Assembly (NCBI RefSeq): GCF_021390395.1 | Contig: NZ_JAJUWT010000007.1 | Span: 62,001 to 126,000 of the forward strand | Length of the DNA: 64,000 bases | Reading direction: 5' to 3' | DNA from: Saccharothrix sp. S26 | GTDB lineage: Bacteria; Actinomycetota; Actinomycetes; Mycobacteriales; Pseudonocardiaceae | In this document: positions 18,356 through 26,041 of the stretch, piece after piece | Numbering within the stretch: position 1 is the first letter of the stretch | How the letters are laid out: the number at the start of each line of letters is the position of its first letter | Notes under the pieces: generated by a model | Database searches by the model: none | What the model was told of the DNA's origin: nothing | The model's input: the letters and a program-made list of their open reading frames with translations, nothing else | Position numbers and translations under genes: made by a program

Positions 18356-18541
18356 TCACCTGAGCGTCATGACCGCCACGACCGTGCCGGCGGCCAGCCC
18401 GAGCAGCACGGCGAGCAGCAGCACCCACCCCGCGCCCAACGCCGGCCGCGGCCGTCGCACGGGCACGAGGGGGTGCGCGCCGGTGCTGACGGCCTGGGCG
18501 CGCAACGCGTCGGCCACCAGCTTCTCGTGGTCCTCGGGCAC
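18356..18541 (-). CDS. small single-span membrane protein
   Basis: A 61-residue frame starting with GTG 18541. It has a charged N-terminal third (PEDHEKLVADALRAQA) and one clear transmembrane helix near the C-terminus (about 37-58, GAGWVLLLAVLLGLAAGTVVAVM). It fits neatly between the nagA stop (18570) and the DedA gene start (18345). Composition is that of a real gene with a plausible topology, but no family is recognised. Confidence 0.5.
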   Translation of the reverse strand: MPEDHEKLVADALRAQAVSTGAHPLVPVRRPRPALGAGWVLLLAVLLGLAAGTVVAVMTLR

Positions 18542-18569
18542 CCGCCCAGCCCCCCGTCCCGTCGCCTGC

Positions 18570-19730
18570 TCAGGCAGAGGCTACCCACGCGCCGCGGGCC
18601 ATCACCTCACGCGGCTTCAGCTCGGCGTCCAGCACCACGACGTCGGCCGCCAGACCGGCGCGCAGCTCGCCCGTGCGGTCCTGCAGGCCGAGCAGCCGCG
18701 CGGGCCGGGTGGACGTGGCGTGCACGGCCTCCTCGATCGTCAGGCCGCACGACTGCACCGCGTTGCGGAACGCGGCGTCCATGGTGAGCGTGCTGCCCGC
18801 GAGGGACGCGCCACCCGCGAGCGTCGGCACGCCGTCCACCACCCGCACCTCCAGGCCGCCCACGTCGTAGACGCCGTCACCCACGCCCGCCGCCGCGATC
18901 GCGTCGGTGACCAGCACGGTCCGGCCCACGCCCGCGTGCCGTGCGGCCAGGCGCACCGCCGTCGGGTGCAGGTGCACCAGGTCGCAGATCAGCTCGACCG
19001 TGACGCGCTCGTCGTCCAGCAGCGCGCCGATCGGGCCGGGCTCGCGGTGGTGCAGCGGGCGCATCCCGTTGAACAGGTGCGTGGCGACGGTCGCGCCCGC
19101 CTCGACGGCCGGCCGGATCTGCGCCTCGGTGGCGTCGGTGTGCCCGATCGCGGCCAGGACATCGTTGTCGACGAGGTGGCGGACCGCGTCCACGCCGTGC
19201 TCCAGCTCGGGCGCGACGGTGATCATGCGGACCGCGCCGCCGCCCGCGTCCAGCAGCTTGTCGATCGACGCCCGGTCGGGCGGGCAGAGGATCGCGGGGT
19301 CGTGCGCGCCGCACCGCGCGGCCGACAGGAACGGGCCCTCCAGGTGGATGCCCGCGACGACGTCGTCGCGCACGAGCTCGGCCAGCGCCGTGACCTGGTG
19401 GGCCAGCTCCGGGATCGGCCGGGACACCAGGCTGGCCAGCAGCGTGGTGGTGCCGTGCCGCCGGTGCGCGTTCGCCGCCTTGATCACCCGGGCCGGGTCG
19501 GCGCTGGTGAACGCCTCACCGCCGCCGCCGTGGCAGTGGATGTCGACGAAGCCGGGCACCAGCCAGCCGCCGTCCACGTCCGAGGTCGGGCCCTCCGGCG
19601 GCGCCCCCGTGCCGACGGCCGCGATCAGGCCGTCCCGCACCGCCACCCACCCCTGGTCGAGCACCCCGTCGGGCGTGACGACCCGACCACCGGTCAGGGT
19701 CACGTCCACGGGTCCACCCCACGTGCTCAT
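18570..19730 (-). CDS. nagA: N-acetylglucosamine-6-phosphate deacetylase
   Basis: A 386-residue amidohydrolase. The motifs are VPGFVDIHCHGGGG (metal-binding HxH), GIHLEGPFLS with the catalytic/metal Glu, GHTDAT, THLFNGMRPLHHREPG and the late VTDAIAAAG Asp. NagA removes acetate from GlcNAc-6-P to give glucosamine-6-P in the cytoplasm. Its ATG overlaps the upstream kinase stop by four bases (ATGA), so kinase and deacetylase are made from one mRNA. A dre-like site before the kinase points to control by DasR. Confidence 0.92.
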   Translation of the reverse strand: MSTWGGPVDVTLTGGRVVTPDGVLDQGWVAVRDGLIAAVGTGAPPEGPTSDVDGGWLVPGFVDIHCHGGGGEAFTSADPARVIKAANAHRRHGTTTLLASLVSRPIPELAHQVTALAELVRDDVVAGIHLEGPFLSAARCGAHDPAILCPPDRASIDKLLDAGGGAVRMITVAPELEHGVDAVRHLVDNDVLAAIGHTDATEAQIRPAVEAGATVATHLFNGMRPLHHREPGPIGALLDDERVTVELICDLVHLHPTAVRLAARHAGVGRTVLVTDAIAAAGVGDGVYDVGGLEVRVVDGVPTLAGGASLAGSTLTMDAAFRNAVQSCGLTIEEAVHATSTRPARLLGLQDRTGELRAGLAADVVVLDAELKPREVMARGAWVASA

Positions 19731-20632
19731 CTCTCCTCCAGCATGTCGATGGCCAGCAGCGCGGCTCCGAGGCACCCGGCCTCGTCGCCCAACGCCGCCA
19801 GCCGCAGTTCCGGGCGTCGCTGGAACGTGATCAGCTCGTCCAGTCGTCCGCCCAGCGGATCCGTCAGCTTCGGACCCGCCAGCGCCAGGCCTCCGCCCAG
19901 CACCACGGCTTGCGGCCCCAGCAGTGCGGCCAGCAGCAGGATGCCCCGCGCGAGCGCGTCCACCGCCTCCCGCCACACCGCCGCGGCGTCGGTGTCGCCC
20001 TCGGTGAGCAGCCGCGCCACGTCCGCCGCGCCGTCGACGTGGCGGTTGGTGCGCTGCGTGTAGCGGCGGGCGATCGCGGCACTGCTCGCCCGCGCCTCGA
20101 CGCACCCCGTCTGGCCGCAGCCGCACGGGTCGCCGTGGCCGACGTCGACGTGCCCGACCTCGCCCGGCGCGGACGACACCCGGCCGTCCAGCACGAGGGC
20201 GGCGGCGATGCCCGTGCCGATGGGCATGATCACCGCGTCGGTGAGGGCGCGGGCGTTGCCCTGGCGCAGCTCGGCCAGGCCACCGGCGCGGACGTCGTGG
20301 CCGAACGCGACGGGCAACCCGGTGGCGGCCTCGGCCTCCTCGCGGAACGGGAAGTCGTCCCAGCCGAGGTTGGCCGAGTACACGCCGACGCCCGCCACCT
20401 CGTCCACGATGCCCGGCACGACGAGTCCGACCGCGTCGACCGGGTGCTCGGAGGCGGCGCGCAGCTCGGCGACCAGGGCGGTGACGTCCTCGACCACCGC
20501 GGCCCCGCCGGGCCTGGTCGGCCGGCGGCGCTGCGTCACCGCCCGCACCCCGCCGGGGTCGCCGGCGACCAACGCGGCCTTCATCCCGGTCCCGCCGACG
20601 TCGACGGCTATCACGTGTCTTGTGCGCGCCAC
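19727..20632 (-). CDS. ROK family sugar kinase, probable N-acetylglucosamine kinase
   Basis: A 301-residue ROK kinase. ATP-binding DVGGTGMKAAL is at 10-20, the catalytic Asp is in FGHDVRAGGLAE, the zinc-binding cluster CGCGQTGCVEA is present, and GGGLALAGP is near the C-terminus. Coupling to nagA and the dre-like site upstream argue for GlcNAc kinase (NagK role) rather than glucokinase, though ROK specificity cannot be read directly. GTG 20632 begins VARTRHVIAVDVGG. The pair channels GlcNAc to GlcN-6-P. Confidence 0.85.
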   Translation of the reverse strand: MARTRHVIAVDVGGTGMKAALVAGDPGGVRAVTQRRRPTRPGGAAVVEDVTALVAELRAASEHPVDAVGLVVPGIVDEVAGVGVYSANLGWDDFPFREEAEAATGLPVAFGHDVRAGGLAELRQGNARALTDAVIMPIGTGIAAALVLDGRVSSAPGEVGHVDVGHGDPCGCGQTGCVEARASSAAIARRYTQRTNRHVDGAADVARLLTEGDTDAAAVWREAVDALARGILLLAALLGPQAVVLGGGLALAGPKLTDPLGGRLDELITFQRRPELRLAALGDEAGCLGAALLAIDMLEER

Positions 20633-20661
20633 GAGGACCGATACTGCGGCATCCGACCGCC

Positions 20662-20677
20662 ATTGGTCTATACCAAG
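20662..20677. promoter_or_regulatory. dre-like DasR operator
   Basis: The 16-mer contains TGGTCTATACCA, matching the core of the established DasR responsive element (A-S-TGGTCTAGACCA-S-T) at 11 of 12 core bases. It lies about 30 bp upstream of the ROK kinase-nagA operon, the classical DasR target in streptomycetes. Confidence 0.85.
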
Positions 20678-20829
20678 TGTCCGATTGGACGAGTCCGTCG
20701 TGGCCGGAGCCCTCCGGTGGGGCGGCGGGTGCGCGCCGCGGGGCAGGTCCGGGCACGGCGGGCCGGTGGGGCGGGGTCGGGCCGGCCCGGTGTGGGCGAA
20801 AGCGCTGGTGATGGCGCGCGTGAAGGCGG

Positions 20830-21408
20830 CTAGTTGCCGGCCATGATCTTCTGCAGGGCGTCCAGGGCGCGGCTCGCCGTGCTCTTCACCGTGCCCTTGC
20901 TGATGCCGGTGGCCTCGGCGATCTCGGCTTCCGAGAGGTCGCCGTAGTAGCGCAGGACGAGCACCTCGCGCTGCCTCGGCGGCAGTTGGGACAGCGCCCG
21001 CACGACCGCCTGGTGCTCGGCGGTCAGCATGGCCAGGCTCTCGGCCGACCGGGCGTTCGCCACGTGCGGCGGGGTGTAGTCGCGGGCCGTCTTGCGGCGG
21101 CGCAGGACGCTGCGCGAACCGTTGACGACCGCGGTCCTCAGGTACCCGACGGCGGCCTGGGCGTCACGCAGGTTGGACCAGTTGCGGTGCAGGCCGGTGA
21201 ACGCCTCCTGGACCACGTCCTCCGCCGTGGCGGGCTCGTCGACCAGCAGCAACGCCAGCCGGACCAGCCGCATCCGGTGCTGGCGGTACAGGTCCTCCAG
21301 GGTCAGCGGGCCGGTCGGGGCCGGTGCCGCGCCGTCCTGGATCCGCAGGTTCGTCAGCGTGTCCTGCACACGCGCGATGCCGCCGCTGTTCCGATCGGGA
21401 CCGACCAC
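20830..21408 (-). CDS. SigE-family (ECF-type) RNA polymerase sigma factor
   Basis: A 192-residue sigma factor. Region 2 spans about 40-105 (LEDLYRQHRMRLVRLALLLVDEPATAEDVVQEAFTGLHR) and region 4 spans about 130-188 (LPPRQREVLVLRYYGDLSEAEIAEATGISKGTVKSTASRALDAL). This is the 'SigE family' group of actinobacterial sigma-70 regulators. GTG 21408 is preceded by a leaderless-type TAACGT -10 (minus strand, 21416-21421). No anti-sigma partner is adjacent, unlike the two sigma/membrane-protein pairs at 53297-56953. Confidence 0.88.
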   Translation of the reverse strand: MVGPDRNSGGIARVQDTLTNLRIQDGAAPAPTGPLTLEDLYRQHRMRLVRLALLLVDEPATAEDVVQEAFTGLHRNWSNLRDAQAAVGYLRTAVVNGSRSVLRRRKTARDYTPPHVANARSAESLAMLTAEHQAVVRALSQLPPRQREVLVLRYYGDLSEAEIAEATGISKGTVKSTASRALDALQKIMAGN

Positions 21409-21415
21409 GGAAAAG

Positions 21416-21421
21416 ACGTTA
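21416..21421 (-). promoter_or_regulatory. -10 element, leaderless type
   Basis: TAACGT on the minus strand lies seven bases before GTG 21408 and supports that start for the sigma factor. Confidence 0.4.
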
Positions 21422-21475
21422 CCCCGTCACCCGGTAGCTTCGGCGCGGCGCTGCACAACGGAGGGTGGGCTTTCG

Positions 21476-21754
21476 ATGGCACGGTTCGCGGTCGAACTGG
21501 TGTACGGCGACAACACGGAGGAGCGGCTCGCGGTCCGACCCGCGCACCGCGAGTACCTGGCGACGCTGGTGGAACGGGGTGTGCTGCTCGTCTCGGGTCC
21601 CTACGCGGACCAGACCGGCGCGCTGCTGGTCTACGAGGTGGCCGACGAGGCGGAGCTGCGCGAGGTCATCGCCGCCGACCCGTACACGCACGCCGGCGTC
21701 GCGAAGGAGACGCGCGTGCACGAGTGGCAGACGGTGACGGGGGCCTGGCTCTAG
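21476..21754 (+). CDS. YciI family protein
   Basis: A 92-residue ferredoxin-like protein of the YciI/DGPF group. It shows RFAVELVYGDNTEERLAVRPAHREYLATLVERGVLLVSGPYAD, with the conserved His (RPAHREYL) and the late Asp-Pro (IAADPYTHAGV) used by the family's putative active site. ATG 21476 gives the standard length. The stop overlaps the stop of the convergent SDR by four bases. Biochemical function in actinomycetes is not established. Confidence 0.85.
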   Translation: MARFAVELVYGDNTEERLAVRPAHREYLATLVERGVLLVSGPYADQTGALLVYEVADEAELREVIAADPYTHAGVAKETRVHEWQTVTGAWL

Positions 21755-22653
21755 TCCTTCTTCGCCGCGGCGGCCGCCGTCCCACCCGGTCCGACCAGGC
21801 CGGACAGGTCGTTGGCCGCCATCTCGCGGTCGGCGGCGGGCACCGACTTCGGCGCCTGCCGGTCGACCACCTTCGGCGTGAACGCGCGCAAGAGCTTCAG
21901 GCCGCCGACCCAGCCCGGCACGTGCACGGCCTTCGACCGCCGGCTGATCGCCCGCACCACCGCCCTGCCCACGTCCGACACCGGGTACTTCTTGCCCGCC
22001 AACCCCGGCATGCCGCTGCGCAGCGGGCCGAACACGGGGTGCTCGTCGGCGCTGTTGACCATGTCCGTGGCGATCCACGAGAAGTACGCCACGCCCACGT
22101 CCACGCCCAGGTGCCGCACCTCGGCGCGCAGGCTGTCCGCGAACGCCTCGCAGCCCGCCTTGGCCGCCGAGTAGGCCCCGTTGCCGGGGATGTGCACGAT
22201 CGCCGCCAACGACGACACGACCAGGCAGTAGCCGCGGCTCGCGATCAGGTGCGGCAGGCACGTGCGGACCGTGCGCCACACCCCGAGCAGGTTGACCTCG
22301 ATGACCCGTTCGAACGCGGCCGGGTCCATCGACCGGATGAAGCCCGTGGCGGCGATGCCCGCGTTCGCCACGACCACGTCGATGCCGCCGTAGTGGTCGA
22401 CCACGCCGTTCACCGCGGTCTCCAGCGCCTGCCAGTCGGTGACGTCGGCCTCCCACGCCTGGCCGCCGCACTGCTCGGCCACCTGCCGCAGCTGCTCGCC
22501 CTCCAGGCCGACCAGCGCGAGCTTCGCGCCCTTCGCGGCCAACCGCCGCGCCACCTCCGCGCCGATGCCCCTGGCCGCGCCAGTGATCAGGACAACCTTG
22601 CCCGCAACGTCCACGGTGACCTCCATCAGCCGGTAGGGAGCCTGGGAGGTCAC
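21751..22653 (-). CDS. short-chain dehydrogenase/reductase (SDR)
   Basis: A 300-residue classical SDR: TGAARGIG cofactor motif, NAGIAATG, catalytic Ser in VVSSLAAI and YSAAK. The C-terminal 70-residue extension (SRRSKAVHVPGWVGGLKLLRAFTP...) is basic/hydrophobic and typical of actinobacterial SDRs associated with membranes or long-chain substrates. Start GTG 22653 lies just after a palindrome and a possible TAAGTT -10 element; the internal ATG at 22626 (MEVTVD) is an alternative. The gene follows the aldo/keto reductase on the same strand but probably has its own promoter. Confidence 0.87.
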   Translation of the reverse strand: MTSQAPYRLMEVTVDVAGKVVLITGAARGIGAEVARRLAAKGAKLALVGLEGEQLRQVAEQCGGQAWEADVTDWQALETAVNGVVDHYGGIDVVVANAGIAATGFIRSMDPAAFERVIEVNLLGVWRTVRTCLPHLIASRGYCLVVSSLAAIVHIPGNGAYSAAKAGCEAFADSLRAEVRHLGVDVGVAYFSWIATDMVNSADEHPVFGPLRSGMPGLAGKKYPVSDVGRAVVRAISRRSKAVHVPGWVGGLKLLRAFTPKVVDRQAPKSVPAADREMAANDLSGLVGPGGTAAAAAKKD

Positions 22654-22663
22654 CGTAACGCAA

Positions 22664-22678
22664 CTTACCGCGAGTAAG
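22664..22678. promoter_or_regulatory. palindromic operator candidate before the SDR gene
   Basis: CTTAC-CGCGA-GTAAG is a perfect 5-5-5 inverted repeat. It overlaps a possible -10 (TAAGTT on the minus strand) and lies 11 bases upstream of GTG 22653. Palindromes of this size and composition are commonly bound by TetR-type repressors; no regulator gene is adjacent. Confidence 0.45.
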
Positions 22679-22689
22679 CTACTGGAGAG

Positions 22690-23622
22690 TTAAACTGCGC
22701 TGGCCGCGGTCAGGGCCGCCACCTCGTCCGACTTCAGCTCCAGCCGCAACGCCGGGAGCAGGTCGGCGAGCTGCTCGGTGGTGCGGGCCGACGCGATGGG
22801 CGCGGCCACCGTGGGCTGCTCCGCCAGCCACGCCAGGGCGACCGCCGCCTGGGTGGTGTCGTGGCTGTCCGCGACCTCGTCCAACGCCGCGAGGATGCGC
22901 AGACCGCGTTCGTCCAGGTACTTCGACGCGGCGGCAGCGCGCGCGCTCTGCACCGTGACGCCGGGCCGGTACTTGCCGGTCAGGAAGCCCTTGGCCAGGC
23001 CCCAGTACGGCGCGGACGCCAGGCCGTGGTCGGCCACCGCGCGGGACAGCTCGCCCTCGTAGGAGCGGTCCACGAGGTTGTACGCCTGCTGGAGCGCGAC
23101 GAACTTGGCGAACCCCTCGCGCTCGGACACCGCCAGCGCCGACGTGAGCCGCTCGGCGGTGTAGTTCGACGCCGCGACGTGGCGGACCTTGCCGCTGCGC
23201 ACCAGTCGGTCGAACGCGGCCAGCGTCTCCTCCTGCGGCGTGTCCAGGTCGTCCTGGTGCGCGTAGTAGAGGTCGATGTGGTCCACGCCCAGGCGGCGCA
23301 GCGAGTCCTCGGCGGCGCGCTCGATCGTGGCGGCCTCGAGGTTGTCCAGGCCGCGCAGCATGCCGACCTTGGTCGCGACCACGATCGAGTCGCGGTTGCC
23401 CCGGCGGCGCAGCCACGCGCCGATGATCGTCTCCGACTCGCCGCCGACGTGCCCGTCGGCCCACGCCGAGTAGGCGTCGGCGGTGTCCACGAAGTTGCCG
23501 CCCGCCTCCGCGAAGGCGTCCAGCACGGCGAACGAGGTCTGCTCGTCGGCGGTCCAGCCGAACACGTTGCCACCCAGGCACAGGCGCGACACGTCGAGGT
23601 CGCTGGTTCCGAGTTTCGTCAT
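22690..23622 (-). CDS. aldo/keto reductase
   Basis: A 310-residue (beta/alpha)8 NADPH-dependent reductase. The catalytic tetrad is visible as Asp in FVDTADAYS, Tyr in the same segment, Lys in VATKVGML and His in LYYAHQDD. It also has the NADPH-binding end (GLAKGFLTGKY, APIASARTTEQL). Closest in style to the AKR family of 'general stress protein 69/YghZ-like' enzymes acting on small aldehydes and ketones. Divergent from the LLM gene, with an inverted repeat between them. Confidence 0.92.
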   Translation of the reverse strand: MTKLGTSDLDVSRLCLGGNVFGWTADEQTSFAVLDAFAEAGGNFVDTADAYSAWADGHVGGESETIIGAWLRRRGNRDSIVVATKVGMLRGLDNLEAATIERAAEDSLRRLGVDHIDLYYAHQDDLDTPQEETLAAFDRLVRSGKVRHVAASNYTAERLTSALAVSEREGFAKFVALQQAYNLVDRSYEGELSRAVADHGLASAPYWGLAKGFLTGKYRPGVTVQSARAAAASKYLDERGLRILAALDEVADSHDTTQAAVALAWLAEQPTVAAPIASARTTEQLADLLPALRLELKSDEVAALTAASAV

Positions 23623-23641
23623 GTCGCGAAGCTAAGCCGGG

Positions 23642-23666
23642 TGCTCCATCCACGCCGAATGGAGCA
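23642..23666. promoter_or_regulatory. inverted repeat between divergent AKR and LLM genes
   Basis: TGCTCCAT and ATGGAGCA (8-bp perfect arms) flank nine bases. The site is 19 bp from the AKR start and 65 bp from the LLM start, placed to control both genes. The binding protein is unknown. Confidence 0.5.
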
Positions 23667-23731
23667 GCCAGGACTAAATGGTGGGGCGGCGCGGTTGCCA
23701 GTCGTCAGCACCTAGTTCGCGGGGAGACGAA

Positions 23732-24556
23732 ATGACGGTCGAGTTGGGCAGGTACGGCGTGTGGGACCGGGCCGCGCGCTGGGTGGGCCGCGGTGAGGAC
23801 GCCGCGGAGCTGGAAGAGCTCGGCTTCGGCGCGCTCTGGCTGGGCGGATCGCCCGACGGCAGCGTCATGACCACGGTGTCCGACCTCCTGGACGCGACCG
23901 CGAAGATCGCCGTGGCCACCGCCGTGATGAACGTCTGGACGACCCCGGCGGGCGAGGTCAACGACGGCTACCGGGCGCTGGCCTGGACCGACCGGTTCCT
24001 GGTGGGCATCGGCGTCGGGCACGGCGAGCTGGCGGGTGAGGTGCATCACAGCCCGTACCAGAAGCTGATCCACTACCTGGACGAGCTGGACGTGCCGCGC
24101 GACCGCCTGGCGCTGGCCGCGCTCGGCCCGCGCCTGCTCCGGCTCGCCGCCGCGCGGACCAGCGTCGCCCACCCCTACCTCGTCACGCCCGAGTACACGG
24201 CGCGGGCGCGCGAGACCGTCGGCGCGGGCGTCGTGCTCGCGCCCGAGCAGCACGTGGTCCTGGAGGACGACCCGGCACGGGCCCGTGACCTGGGGCGGGA
24301 GGCGCTGGCCGAGTACCTGGCCCGGCCGCGGCACACCCGCAACTGGCTGCGCCACGGGTTCACCGAGGACGACCTGGCGGGCGGCGGCAGCGACCGGCTC
24401 GTGGACGCCCTGGTGGCGTGGGGCCCGGTCGAACGGGTCGCGCGACGCCTGCGCGAGCACCACGAGGCGGGCGCCGACCACGTGGCCGTGCAGGTGGTCG
24501 GCGCCGCCGACGCGCAGCGGTCGTTGCGCGACTTCGCGGCCGCGCTGGCCGACTAA
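23732..24556 (+). CDS. LLM-class flavin/F420-dependent oxidoreductase
   Basis: A 274-residue luciferase-like TIM-barrel protein: ELEELGFGALWLGGSPDG near the N-terminus, TAKIAVATAVMNVWTTP, DRFLVGIGVGHGEL, and a C-terminal GPVERVARRLREHHEAGADHVAVQVV. This pattern belongs to the mycobacterial/actinobacterial group annotated as TIGR03620-type F420-dependent oxidoreductases. GGGGAGA precedes ATG 23732. The stop overlaps that of the convergent DUF427 gene by four bases. F420 rather than FMN as cofactor is inferred from the group. Confidence 0.85.
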   Translation: MTVELGRYGVWDRAARWVGRGEDAAELEELGFGALWLGGSPDGSVMTTVSDLLDATAKIAVATAVMNVWTTPAGEVNDGYRALAWTDRFLVGIGVGHGELAGEVHHSPYQKLIHYLDELDVPRDRLALAALGPRLLRLAAARTSVAHPYLVTPEYTARARETVGAGVVLAPEQHVVLEDDPARARDLGREALAEYLARPRHTRNWLRHGFTEDDLAGGGSDRLVDALVAWGPVERVARRLREHHEAGADHVAVQVVGAADAQRSLRDFAAALAD

Positions 24557-24840
24557 CCCGCGGTGACCTCGACGCCGTTCCAGAACGCGACGTGGCCCTT
24601 GATGTTGGCCGCGGCGGGCTTGGGCTCGGCGTAGTACCACGCCGCGTCCGGGTTGTCCTGGCCGTTCACGTGCAGGGTGTAGTAGTTCGCCGTGCCCTTC
24701 CAGGGGCAGACCGACGTCGTGTCCGACGGCCTGAGGTACTGGGCGTGCACCGACTCCAGGGGGAAGTAGTGGTTCCCCTCCACCATCTCGGTCTTCTCAC
24801 TCTCGGCGATGATCTCGCCGTTCCACCGTGCGATCGCCAT
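24553..24840 (-). CDS. DUF427 domain protein
   Basis: A 95-residue beta-rich protein with the full DUF427 pattern: ARWNGEIIAESEKTEMVEGNHYFP, SDTTSVCPWKGTANYYTL and AAWYYAEPKPAA. ATG 24840 gives the normal length; an in-frame extension to 24942 lacks homology. Function of DUF427 is not established. It is divergent from fba, whose promoter lies between them. Confidence 0.9.
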   Translation of the reverse strand: MAIARWNGEIIAESEKTEMVEGNHYFPLESVHAQYLRPSDTTSVCPWKGTANYYTLHVNGQDNPDAAWYYAEPKPAAANIKGHVAFWNGVEVTAG

Positions 24841-24886
24841 GACACCACTATGCCGTTGATCACCTTCGCTCGCCGGGCGGTGCCCG

Positions 24887-24892
24887 TAGGAT
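24887..24892 (+). promoter_or_regulatory. -10 element for fba
   Basis: TAGGAT lies 42 bases before the fba ATG in the 94-bp divergent region, leaving a short leader that contains the ribosome-binding site GAGGAGGA. Confidence 0.35.
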
Positions 24893-24934
24893 GCTGCCGA
24901 CACCGCGTTCCGGGCACCCGAGGAGGACCCACCG

Positions 24935-25969
24935 ATGCCCATCGCAACCCCCGAGGTCTACGCCGAGATGCTCGACCGCGCGAAGGCGAACGAGTTCGCC
25001 TACCCCGCGATCAACGTCACCTCGTCCGAGACCCTCAACGCGGCCCTGCGTGGATTCGCGGAAGCCGAGAGCGACGGGATCATCCAGGTCTCGACCGGTG
25101 GTGCCGAGTTCGCCTCGGGCACCAAGGTCAAGGACATGGTGACCGGCGCGGTTGCGCTGGCGGAGTTCGCGCACGTGGTCGCCGAGAAGTACCCGGTGAA
25201 CATCGCGCTGCACACCGACCACTGCCCGAAGGACAAGCTCGACGGCTACGTGCGGCCGCTGGTCGCGATCAGCCAGGAGCGGGTGGACCGCGGGCTCAAC
25301 CCGCTGTTCCAGTCGCACATGTGGGACGGCTCGGCCGTGCCGCTGGACGAGAACCTGAAGATCGCTTCGGAGCTGCTCGACCTCACCGCCAAGGCGAAGA
25401 TCATCCTCGAGATCGAGGTGGGCGTCGTCGGCGGCGAGGAGGACGGCGTCGCGCACGAGATCAACGAGAAGCTCTACACCTCCCCCGAGGACTACCTGAA
25501 GACGGTGGACGCCCTCGGCTCGGGTGAGAAGGGCCGCTACCTGGTCGCGGCGACGTTCGGCAACGTGCACGGCGTGTACAAGCCGGGCAACGTGAAGCTG
25601 CGCCCGGAGATCCTCAAGCAGGGCCAGGACGTGGTGGCCGAGAAGCTGGGCCTGCCGGCCGGCTCCAAGCCGTTCGACCTGGTCTTCCACGGCGGCTCCG
25701 GCTCGCTGCTGGAGGAGATCCACGAGGCCGTGTCGTACGGCGTGATCAAGATGAACATCGACACGGACACGCAGTACGCATTCACCCGTCCGATCGTCGG
25801 CCACATGTTCGCCAACTACGACGGCGTGCTGAAGGTGGACGGCGAGGTCGGCAACAAGAAGGCCTACGACCCGCGGTCCTACCTCAAGGCCGCCGAGCAG
25901 GGCATGGCCGCCCGCATCGCCCAGGCGTGCGAGCACCTGAAGTCGTCCGGCCGCATGATCGCCGGCTGA
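24935..25969 (+). CDS. fba: class II fructose-bisphosphate aldolase
   Basis: A 344-residue zinc-dependent class IIA aldolase. Its motifs are ALHTDHCPKDKLDGY (zinc His and catalytic Asp), SHMWDGSAVPLDENL, EIEVGVVGGEEDGV, ATFGNVHGVYKPG and LVFHGGSGS with zinc-binding histidines. It cleaves fructose-1,6-bisphosphate to DHAP and G3P in glycolysis and runs in reverse in gluconeogenesis. GAGGAGGA stands upstream of ATG 24935. A strong terminator follows. In mycobacteria fba and purA are likewise a few genes apart. Confidence 0.97.
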   Translation: MPIATPEVYAEMLDRAKANEFAYPAINVTSSETLNAALRGFAEAESDGIIQVSTGGAEFASGTKVKDMVTGAVALAEFAHVVAEKYPVNIALHTDHCPKDKLDGYVRPLVAISQERVDRGLNPLFQSHMWDGSAVPLDENLKIASELLDLTAKAKIILEIEVGVVGGEEDGVAHEINEKLYTSPEDYLKTVDALGSGEKGRYLVAATFGNVHGVYKPGNVKLRPEILKQGQDVVAEKLGLPAGSKPFDLVFHGGSGSLLEEIHEAVSYGVIKMNIDTDTQYAFTRPIVGHMFANYDGVLKVDGEVGNKKAYDPRSYLKAAEQGMAARIAQACEHLKSSGRMIAG

Positions 25970-25985
25970 CCCACCCCCGCACGGC

Positions 25986-26022
25986 GAACGGCCCCCTCCC
26001 GACGTCCGGGAGGGGGCCGTTC
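25986..26022. terminator. hairpin terminator after fba
   Basis: Perfect 16-bp stem, 5' arm 25986-26001 and 3' arm 26007-26022, with a 5-base loop, between the convergent fba and membrane-protein genes. Probably bidirectional. Confidence 0.85.
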
Positions 26023-26041
26023 CGCGTCGCGGGGGATCGGG

